DNA of 64,000 bases, taken from the NCBI RefSeq assembly GCF_023715365.1, contig NZ_JAMBNZ010000006.1, forward strand, positions 160,177 through 224,176. The letters are read 5' to 3'. Shown here piece after piece: positions 16,854-26,200 of this stretch. The notes beneath the pieces were generated by a model. That model did not search any database, was not told the DNA's origin, and was given only the letters and a program-made list of their open reading frames with translations. Made by a program: the position numbers and the translations under genes. The first letter of the stretch is position 1, and each line of letters opens with the position of its first letter. This DNA comes from Georgenia satyanarayanai. Its GTDB lineage: Bacteria; Actinomycetota; Actinomycetes; Actinomycetales; Actinomycetaceae.

Positions 16854-17896
16854 CCACCAGTACCGAGACGGTCCGCCCGGCGCGGCCCTCCGTCCTCACT
16901 CAGCTGCGGCACAACGGCAGCGGCCCGGTGCTCGTCGTCCTGGCCGTGCTGATCGCCGTCATGCTCGTGCTCAACCCGGGCTTCTACGAGCCGCCGTCGC
17001 TCATGGCTTTCCTGCGCAACGCGGCGCCGCTCGTCGTCCTCGCCATCGGCCAGTACTTCGTCATCGTGTCCGGCGAGTTCGACCTCTCCGTCGGCAGCCT
17101 CGTCGGAGCGCAGGTCGTCATCGCGGCCAAGCTCATCAACGGCGAGGAGGACCGCACCTGGCCGGTCATCGCGCTGATGATCGGTTTCGGGCTGCTCGTC
17201 GGGCTCGTCAACGGCCTCGTCACCACCCTGCTGCGGGTCCCCTCCTTCATCACCACCCTCGGCACGATGCTCGTCCTCTACGGTGCCATCCGGCTGTGGA
17301 CAGGCGGCGCGCCCACGGGCGCACTGTCGGAGAGCTTCCGCCAGTGGGGCCGCATGGGCATCGACATGCCCGTCCTGCGTCAACTGCCCTACGCACTGCT
17401 CATCATGGTGGTCCTCGCCGTTGTCGGGATCCTCGTCATGAGGTCCTCCTACGGGCGCGTGCTCGTCGCGACGGGTGACAACGACACCGCGGCCACCTTC
17501 GCCGGCGGCCGCGTCTGGCTCGTCCGCACGGGCGCCTTCGTCCTGTCCGCCCTCTTCGCCACGGTGGCGGGCATCCTCGTCGGCGGTTTCGCCGGCGTCA
17601 CCGCGCAGGTCGGCCAGGGCATGGAGTTCACGGCGATCACCGCCGTCGTCCTCGGTGGCGTGCTCCTCGGCGGTGGGCGCGGCTGGATCGTCGGGGCGAT
17701 CGCCGGTGCGCTGACCTACCAGCTGCTCGAGCGCCTGCTCGTCCAGCTCGACATGCCCTCGACCCTCAACCCGACCATCCAGGGCGTCATCATCATCGCG
17801 GCCGTCGCCTTCGCGGCGAACCAGTCGCGCATGCGCCGCGGTAGCCGGACGGCGCCGCAGACCCCGGCGGAGCCCCAGCCCGTGGGAGCCGCATGA
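16850..17896 (+). CDS. Sugar ABC transporter permease 2 (RbsC type)
   Basis: A 348-residue CUT2 permease with about ten membrane segments. It carries the family motif SGEFDLSVGSLVGAQ and the C-terminal AVVLGGVLLGGGRGWIVGA. ATGA overlap with permease 1, plus a GGGGG-containing site upstream. The presence of two different permeases with one double ATPase suggests a heterodimeric transmembrane domain. It is followed by a 74-base gap that holds AAGGAGGGT, the ribosome-binding site of the binding-protein gene. Confidence 0.93.
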   Translation: MTTSTETVRPARPSVLTQLRHNGSGPVLVVLAVLIAVMLVLNPGFYEPPSLMAFLRNAAPLVVLAIGQYFVIVSGEFDLSVGSLVGAQVVIAAKLINGEEDRTWPVIALMIGFGLLVGLVNGLVTTLLRVPSFITTLGTMLVLYGAIRLWTGGAPTGALSESFRQWGRMGIDMPVLRQLPYALLIMVVLAVVGILVMRSSYGRVLVATGDNDTAATFAGGRVWLVRTGAFVLSALFATVAGILVGGFAGVTAQVGQGMEFTAITAVVLGGVLLGGGRGWIVGAIAGALTYQLLERLLVQLDMPSTLNPTIQGVIIIAAVAFAANQSRMRRGSRTAPQTPAEPQPVGAA

Positions 17897-17970
17897 GCTG
17901 ACCGCAGTCCCGTCCGCACACCCGACACACGACCTACCGATTTCCTACATCGTTACCAAGGAGGGTACTG

Positions 17971-19218
17971 ATGAAGCGCACCGCGCTCCGCCTCACCGCA
18001 GGCGTCCTCGGCCTGGGGCTCGTCCTCACGGCCTGCACCACCGACACCCCGTCCGAGTCCGCGGACCCCACGACCGCCGCCTCCCAGGACGTCGACGACG
18101 ACGCCGGCGACGGCACCGGCGACGAGGGCGGCACCCCCGAGGGCGAGTTCTTCGTCCGTGCCGACTACGAGCGCGAGCTCGCCCAGCGCGACATGGAGCC
18201 CGAGGGCGACCCCGCCACCCCGTGGCTGCAGATGATCGAGCCCATCGAGATGGTCGACACCTCCGAGTTCGCCGCCGACGGCGCCCAGACGCTGTGCTTC
18301 TCCAACGCCTCGATCTCCAACCCCTGGCGCGTCACCGGGTGGACCACCATGCAGCAGCAGGTGGAGGTCCTCCAGGAGGAGGGCGTCATCGGGGAGTTCC
18401 GCGTCGCCGACGCCGGCGACGACGACAACAAGCAGATCTCCGACATCCAGTCCTTCATCTCCGACGGCGACTGCGGCGCCATCATCATCTCCCCGTCGAC
18501 GACGGCGACCCTCACCCCCGCCGTGGAGGCGGCCTGCGAGAGCGGCGCACCCGTCATCGTCTTCGACCGCGGCGTCAACACCGACTGCCCCGTCACCTTC
18601 ATCCACCCGATCGGCGGCTACGCCTACGGGGCGAGCGGTGCGGAGTTCCTCGTGGACAACCTCGAGCCCGGCTCGAAGGTCCTCGCGCTGAGGATCCTGC
18701 CGGGAGTCGACGTCCTCGAGCACCGCTGGGGCGCGGCGAACGACATCTTCTCCCAGAGCGACCTCGAGGTCGTCGGTCAGGAGTTCACCGGTGGCGATGC
18801 CGCCCAGATCAAGGACATCGTCACGCAGTACCTCCAGCGCGGGGACGTCGACGGGATCTGGATGGACGCCGGTGACGGCGCCGTCGCCGCCGTCGAGGCC
18901 TTTGAGGACATGGGCGAGGACTACCCGGTCTTCGTCGGTGAGGACGAGCTGAGCTTCATGCGCAAGTGGAAGGAGACGGGGATGACGGCCATCGGCCTGA
19001 GCTACTCCAACTTCCAGTGGCGCACGCCCGTCCTGGCCGCCCAGATGATCTGGAACGGCGAGGAGGTCCCGGCCGAGTGGGTGCTCCCGCAGGCGCCGAT
19101 CACCGACGCCGACCTCGACGACTACCTCGAGCGGAACGCCGACATGCCCTCGCTGCACTACGCCAAGTTTGGCGGCGAGGACCTGCCCGGCTTCCCCGAG
19201 GCCTGGCAGGGCAACTAG
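17971..19218 (+). CDS. Sugar-binding lipoprotein of the ABC importer
   Basis: A 415-residue exported solute-binding protein. The signal peptide ends in the lipobox LTAC with the lipidated cysteine at residue 22, followed by an acidic Asp/Gly/Thr-rich spacer (~residues 23-55). The mature part is a type-I periplasmic-binding fold related to ribose/xylose-binding proteins (SNPWRVTGWTTMQQQ, ISPSTTATLTPAVEAACESG, VFDRGVNTDCP). The start ATG has a near-perfect AAGGAGGGTACTG site. It delivers ligand to the permeases encoded just upstream. The protein is longer than classical ribose-binding proteins, so the ligand may be larger than a simple pentose; that is inference. Confidence 0.93.
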   Translation: MKRTALRLTAGVLGLGLVLTACTTDTPSESADPTTAASQDVDDDAGDGTGDEGGTPEGEFFVRADYERELAQRDMEPEGDPATPWLQMIEPIEMVDTSEFAADGAQTLCFSNASISNPWRVTGWTTMQQQVEVLQEEGVIGEFRVADAGDDDNKQISDIQSFISDGDCGAIIISPSTTATLTPAVEAACESGAPVIVFDRGVNTDCPVTFIHPIGGYAYGASGAEFLVDNLEPGSKVLALRILPGVDVLEHRWGAANDIFSQSDLEVVGQEFTGGDAAQIKDIVTQYLQRGDVDGIWMDAGDGAVAAVEAFEDMGEDYPVFVGEDELSFMRKWKETGMTAIGLSYSNFQWRTPVLAAQMIWNGEEVPAEWVLPQAPITDADLDDYLERNADMPSLHYAKFGGEDLPGFPEAWQGN

Positions 19219-19265
19219 CACGGCCCCCGCTGGGCACAGGTGCCCGGCCCGACAAAGGATGGACG

Positions 19266-20123
19266 ATGACGTCTCGCCAGATCGGCGTGAACACGTGGGT
19301 GTGGACCTCCCCACTCACCGACGACTCCCTGCGCCGTCTCGCGCCGCAGGTCAAGGACTGGGGCTTCGACCTCATCGAGCTCCCGGTCGAGCACCTCGGC
19401 GACTGGGACCCCGCCGCCGCCGCGGCGCTGCTCACGGACCTGGGCCTCGGTGCCACCGTCACGCTCGTCATGGGTGAGGGCAGCGAGCTCGTCGCCACCG
19501 ACGCCGCCACCGTGCGCGCCACCCAGGACTACCTGCGGGGCGTGATCGACGCCGCCCGGGCCGTCGGTTCCCCGGTCATTGCCGGGCCCGCCTACGCCTC
19601 GGTCGGGCGCACGTGGCGGATGGACGACGACGAGCGGCGCCGCTGCTACGCCGAGCTCGCCGAGAACCTGGCCCCCGTGGCCGAGCACGGCGTGCAGGCC
19701 GGGGTGCGCATCGCCGTCGAGCCGCTCAACCGGTACGAGACCTCGTTGATCAACACGGTCGACCAGGCGCTGGAGGCGCTCGCCCCGGTGCCCGACGTCG
19801 GCATCCTCCTCGACGTCTACCACCTCAACATCGAGGAGAGGGACGTGCCCGACGCGATCCGACGGGCCGGCTCCCGGATCGCCCACGTCCAGGTCTGCGC
19901 GAACGACCGCGGCGCGCCCGGCGCCGACCACCTGCCCTGGCGCGACATCCTCACCGCGCTCGACGACGCCGGCTACGACGGCCCGCTGTGCATCGAGTCC
20001 TTCACGGCCGAGAACGCGACGATCGCGACGGCCGCATCCATCTGGCGCCCACTGGCGGCCACGCAGGACGCCATCGCTGTGGACGGTCTGGCCCACCTGA
20101 GGGGGTTGATGCGCAGCGTCTGA
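19266..20123 (+). CDS. Sugar epimerase/isomerase, D-tagatose 3-epimerase-like
   Basis: A 285-residue AP-endonuclease-2-fold (xylose isomerase-like TIM barrel) enzyme. The metal site of the D-tagatose/D-allulose 3-epimerase family is recognisable: Glu152 in VEPLNR, Asp183 in LLDVYH, His207 in AHVQV and Glu244 in CIESF. The ATG at 19266 has AAAGGATGG upstream; longer frames would run into the binding-protein gene. Members of this superfamily epimerise keto-sugars at C3, and relatives act as lyases or hydrolases on 3-keto-glycosides. The gene lies in the sugar operon, 47 bases after the binding protein and 81 bases before the secreted multidomain protein. Exact substrate unknown. Confidence 0.85.
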   Translation: MTSRQIGVNTWVWTSPLTDDSLRRLAPQVKDWGFDLIELPVEHLGDWDPAAAAALLTDLGLGATVTLVMGEGSELVATDAATVRATQDYLRGVIDAARAVGSPVIAGPAYASVGRTWRMDDDERRRCYAELAENLAPVAEHGVQAGVRIAVEPLNRYETSLINTVDQALEALAPVPDVGILLDVYHLNIEERDVPDAIRRAGSRIAHVQVCANDRGAPGADHLPWRDILTALDDAGYDGPLCIESFTAENATIATAASIWRPLAATQDAIAVDGLAHLRGLMRSV

Positions 20124-20204
20124 CGTCTGGGGGGTCGCTTTCTCGCGACAGGTCCCTTGCTGCCGGCCGAGCCGGCACCCGTTCGATCGATGTGGAGGAA
20201 GTGA

Positions 20205-23200
20205 ATGAGACCCGATTTCAGACGTGGGGCGTGGCGGGCACTGACCGCGGCGTCCGCGAGCGTGCTCTCCCTGTCACTGCTGACAGCGGTCCCGGCGGTC
20301 GCTGAGACGACACCGCCGCCGGGCGAGGACGACGGACCTCAGGTCCTCATCTTCACCAAGACGACGCAGTACCGGCACGCGGACGCGATCGACGTGGGCA
20401 CGCCCGTGCTCATCGACGCTTTCGCGGACGCCGGGATCGAGTCCGTGCACACCGAGGACTCGAGCATCTTCAACGACGAGGACCTCGCCCAGTTCGACGC
20501 CCTCGTCATGTTCCAGGCTTCCGGTGACCCGTGGAACGCCGAGGAGAAGGCCGCGCTCGAGCGCTACCAGCAGGCGGGTGGTGGCATCGCCGCCATCCAC
20601 AACGCCACGGACATGCGCGGCGACTACGAGTGGTGGGACGAGATGATCGGTGCGCTGATGCCCGGTCACGCCGCCACCGGATCCGACCCGGGCCTTCCCG
20701 GCACCGTGCGGGTCGAGGACCGCGCCCACCCGTCCACCGAGCACCTCCCCCAGCGGTGGGAGCGAGCCGACGAGTGGTACAACTACTCCGCGAACGTCCG
20801 CGGCGAGGCCCACGTCCTTGCCACCATGGACGAGTCGACCTACCAGCCCGGCGGCAACGCCATGGGCTACGACCACCCGATCTCCTGGTGCAAGCCCTAC
20901 GACGGCGGCCGCGCCTGGATGACCGGCATGGGCCACTTCGGCTCGCACTTCACCGACGAGCCGGACCTCGTGCAGCACATCGTCGGCGGCGTCGAGTGGG
21001 CTGCCGGTCTGGCCGAGGGTGACTGCGGCGGCACCGACTGGAGCATGTACGAGCGGGTCGCGCTCGACCAGAACACCTCCGCGCCCTTCGGCATGGACAT
21101 CGCCGACGACGGCAGGGTCTTCTTCACCGAGCTCGTCCGCGGGCAGGTGCAGGTCTACGACCCGATGACGCACACGACGACGACGGCGCTCGAGCTGGAC
21201 GTCTACTCAGGCGGTGAGGACGGGCTGCTCGGCATCGCGCTGGCCCCGGACTTCGCCGACAGCGGCCACCTGTACCTGTACTACTCCCCGGCCAGCGAGG
21301 ACGACACCGACCCGGCCAACTTCATCTCCACGCTGTCCCGGTTCACCATGGACCACGAGACGGGGATCATCGACCCCGCGACCGAGCGGGTCGTCCTCGA
21401 GGTCCCGGCCCGGCGCCTGCCGGACGAGCCGGGCCACACGGGCGGCGTCGTCGAGATGGACGCGCAGGGCAACCTCTACCTCGGCGTCGGTGACGACGTG
21501 AACCCCCACAGCGAGCCCTCGGGTGGCTACGCCCCGCTGTCGGAGCGTGAGGGTCAGTTCCACGACGCCCGCGCGACGTCGGCGAACTCCAACGACCTGC
21601 GCGGCAAGATCCTGCGGATCACGCCGGTGGCGGACATCGCCGCGGACGCAGAGCCGGGGATCGGCAGCACGTACACGATCCCCGAGGGCAACATGTTCGA
21701 CGAGTCGCAGGACACGGAGGACAAGACCCTTCCTGAGATCTACGCGATGGGATTCCGCAACCCCTTCCAGTTCGCCATCGACGAGAAGACGGGCAACATC
21801 TCACTGGCCGACTACTCCCCGGACAACGGCAGCGACAACCCCAACCGCGGTCCGGCGGGCATCGCCGAGTGGATGCTCGTCGAAGGCCCCGGCTTCTACG
21901 GCTGGCCGATGTGCATGGGAGACAACGAGCCGTTCCGGGACGTGGACTACACGACCAACCCGGTGACCGTCGGGGACTACTTCGACTGTGAGAACCCGGT
22001 CAACGACTCGATCCACAACACCGGCCTCACCGAGCTGCCGGCGGCCGTCGCGCCGGACATGTGGTACGGCTACCAGCGCGCCTCCCACCCCGAGATCATC
22101 CCCAAGGGTGGTGGCCTCGCCCCGATGGGGGGCCCCTTCTACAGCTTCGACGCCGAGCTCGAGTCGGACACGAAGTTCCCCGAGTACTTCGACGGCCAGC
22201 CCTTCTTCTTCGAGTGGGCGCGCAACAAGATGTACTCCTTCCTCCTCGACGAGGAGGGCACCGACCTGGAGAAGGTCAACGCGTTCCTGCCCTCGGAGCC
22301 CTTCATGGCGCCGATCGAGGCGAAGTTCGGGCCGGACGGCTCGATGTACGTCCTGGACTGGGGCGGCGGCTTCGGTCGGCACAACCCGGACTCCGGGCTG
22401 CACCGCATCGACTACGTCTCCGGTTCGCGCTCGCCGTCGGCCGTGGCCACGGCAACCCCCGACAGCGGCCAGGCACCCCTGGAGGTCACCTTCGACGGGT
22501 CCGCCAGCAGCGACCCGGAGAAGGAGGAGCTGAGCTACGCGTGGGACTTCGATGGTGACGGCGTCGTCGACTCCACCGAGATCAGCCCCACGACGACGTA
22601 CGCCGCGAACGGCGTCTACGACGCTCGTCTCACCGTGACCGACCCGCACGGGAAGGTCGGCACGACGACGGTCCCCGTCACGGTCGGCAACACCCGCCCG
22701 GAGATCCGCTTCAACCTTCCCCCGACCGGCGCCTTCTTCGACTTCGGCGACGAGATCAGCTGGGACATCGAGGCGAGCGACGCCGAGGAGGAGATCGCGG
22801 ACGCGGACATCATCGTCCAGCCCGCGCTCGGCCACGACGCGCACGCCCACCCCGCTGAGCCGTTCTCCGGCCGGACGGGCACGGTCGCGACCAGCCTCGG
22901 CGGCGGGCACAGCGAGGACATGAACGTCTTCTACGTGCTCGACGCCCGATACACCGACTCCGGTGGAGACGGCGTGTCGAGCCTCACCGGCCAGGACACC
23001 ACGCTGCTCTTCGGCAAGATCCGCGAGGCAGAGTTCTTCGCCAGTTCCCAGGGCGTCACGGCGGCGCCCTCCCGCGACGTCGAGGGCCACGGCACCTCGA
23101 TCAGCGGGCAGGACGGGGCCTGGGCCTCGTACGACCCGGTCAACCTCATCAACATCGACCGCCTGCTCCTGCGGGTCGCCTCGGCGACCGGCGGGGACAT

Positions 23201-26200
23201 CGAGCTGCGGCGCGACGCCCCCGACGGTGAGCTCCTCGGCACGGCGGAGGTCTCCTCCACCGGTGGCCTGTCGCGCTACACGGACGTGGCCGTCGAGGTC
23301 ACCGACCCGGGTGAGTCCTTCGAGCTGTACGTCGTCTTCCCCGGTGAGGGCGAGCGCAGGCTCAACTTCATCGAGGCCGACGGCAAGGGTGTGTCCCCGA
23401 CGTCCAAGCCGCGGGTCGCCATCACCGCGCCGAGCGGTGCGGAGTCCCTGGACCCCGGTGACATCACCGTGACCGCCGAGGCGACGGACGCGGAGAACGA
23501 GATCACCCAGGTCGAGTTCTTCGTCGGTGACGAGTCCATCGGCGTCGACGACGAGGCGCCCTACAGCGTCACCTGGGAGGCGACCGAGGAGTCGATCTTC
23601 CAGCTCACCGCCGTCGCCACCAACGACAACGGCGTGTCGACGACGTCCCGGATCGTCCCGGTGACCGTCGGTGAGCCCTTCGGCGACTTCAGCCAGTTCA
23701 CCAACGCCCGCGGGGAGTTCTCCCGCGGTGAGGACGGCTCGTTCGTCATCACCTCCGGCGGCGGCAACATGTGGAACGCGACGGACGAGTACAGCTCGCT
23801 GTACCTGCCCGCGGGCGCGGACGAGAACTGGTCCGCCACGGTGAAGATCGTCAGCCAGGGCAACTCCCACGGGAGCGCCAAGGCCGGTCTCATCGTCCGT
23901 AACGACATGACCGCCCCGGGACAGTCGGCGGGTTACGCCGCCCTCGGCATCCGTCCCAGCGGCGGCTTCGAGTGGCTGCGTTCGGCCAGCGGCAACGGTC
24001 AGCTGAACGCGTCCACGGCGGCCGGCTCCACCGCCTACCCGGCGTGGGCGCGCATCGTGCGCGACGGCGACCAGTACACGGCCTTCCACAGCACCAACGG
24101 GGAGGACTTCACGCAGATCGGCCAGCCGGTCACGCTGCCGGGGGCCGCATCGGTCCAGGACCTGGGCCTGTTCGTCACCGCCCACCACGCGACGGCGACG
24201 AGCGAGGTCGTGTTCAGCGACTTCGTCTTCGACGACGACCCGGTCGTTCCCGGCCCGGACCCCGAGCCGGGGCCCGGACCGGTCTGCCAGGTGTCGATGA
24301 GCGACGAGTTCGACGGCGAGAGCCTGGACGCTCAGCGCTGGACCACCGTCCGCGGTGACGTCTCCGTCGCCGACGGCGGGTTGCGCCTGCCGGTCACCGG
24401 CGGCGACATCGACGGTGCCAACACCGGCCCGATCAGCTACGTCGGTCAGCCGGTGCCCTCGGGTGAGTGGCAGGTCGACACGCAGGTGACCCTCGACCAC
24501 CAGCGGCACTGGCAGTACAGCGGCCTGATGCTGCACACCGGGGACGACGACTACACCAAGCTGACGTTCACCCGGAGCAACAACGGCAGCCGCTTCCTCG
24601 AGTTCTGGACCGAGTCCGGCGGTTCACGGACCCCGAACGCGGCGAACGTCAACCTGCCGGCCGACACCCCGGCCACCATCCACCTGCGGCTGAGCAGCGA
24701 CGGGGAGAACGTCACCGCGGCGTACTCCGTCAACGGTGTGGACTTCACCACGCTCGACGGCTCCGCGACCCTCGACCCCGAGGCCACCGTGGGTGTCGTC
24801 GCCGCGGGCGACACCGGGGCGGGTGACGGCGTCGCCGTCGTCGACCACGTCCGCATCACGCCGGACCGCGAGGACGACGGCGAGCGTGAGCCCAGCGACG
24901 AGTTCGAGGGCGACGCCCTCGACGGCTGCCGCTGGGACGCGACCGTCAGGTACAACGAGGAGAACGTCTCCGTCGCCGACGGGGAGCTGCACATCCTCAC
25001 CGCTCCCGGCGACATCAACAACGACAACCCCGACTCGCCGGAGAACTTCATCCTGCAGTCGGCACCCGAGGGTGACTGGACGGTCGAGACGCGCTTCCAC
25101 GCGCCGCTCGTCCACCAGTGGCAGTACGCGGGCCTGCTCGCGTACGGCGACGACGACGAGTACGTCAAGCTCGACGTCGTGGCCCGCAACGCGCCCGGTG
25201 CGGCGCTCAACCTCGGCGCGGAGCTCGTCTCCGAGGTCGACGGCTCCTTCGGGGCCGGCGGCAACCGCTCGGTCGACCTCGCCGGTGAGCCCGAAGGTGA
25301 CTACTGGCACCTGCGGATGAGCCGCACCGGTGACAGCTACGCGGGATGGGTCAGCGCGGACGGGGAGACCTGGACCCCGCTCGGCGAGCCGGTGACCCAC
25401 GCCGGTGACCTCTCCACCGTCGGCCTCGTGGCCATCGGCCCGGAGCAGACCGAGCCGGTGACCGTGAGCTTCGACTACTTCCGGGTGGTCGACGGCGACG
25501 TCGAGCCTCCGGTCGACGAGGACGCTCCCACGGTGTCGGGCAACGTGCTCGGCACGTCGACCGGTGAGTTCAGCCCGAACCACCGGACGAACCTGGACAT
25601 CGGGGGCACGGCCACGCTGCTCAAGCACGGGGACGGCACTTCGGTGATGGTGCGGGCGACCGGGCTGGTGCCGGGTGAGCAGTACGCCTCGCACCTGCAC
25701 GACGGCACCTGCACGGACCACGGAGGCCACTACAAGCACGACCCGAACGGTCCGGAGGCGCCGCCGAACGAGATCTGGGCGGCATCGAGTACCAGCAACC
25801 CGAAGGGCAACCTCGTCCCCAACCGCAACGGCATCGCGACGGGTTCGGGGGCGGCGACGTGGATCGCCCGGCAGCAGCCGCTGTCGATCATGATCCACGA
25901 CTCCAAGCTCCCCGGGCTGCCCATCGCCTGCGCCGAGTTCGCGGCCTACGACGCACCCGCGTCGCTGATCGTCTCGGCCGACGACGGCGAGGGCTCGGGC
26001 GTCGACACGCTCGAGTACGCGCTGGACGGCGGGGAGTGGACGGTCTACGAGGGTGCGGTCGCGGTCAACGAGCCCGGTGCGCACACGGCGGCCTTCCGGG
26101 CCACCGACGCGGCCGGCAACACGAGCGAGGTCCACGAGATCGAGTTCAGGGTTGCCGGTGAGGTCGCGGAGCCGACGGAGGTCACTCCCCAGGCCGTGAC

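Noticed and set aside
21801..24536. 911-residue open frame on the minus strand
   Set aside because: It lies wholly antisense to the secreted multidomain protein, has the His/Arg/Val/Gly bias of a reverse-frame shadow, and shows no domain.
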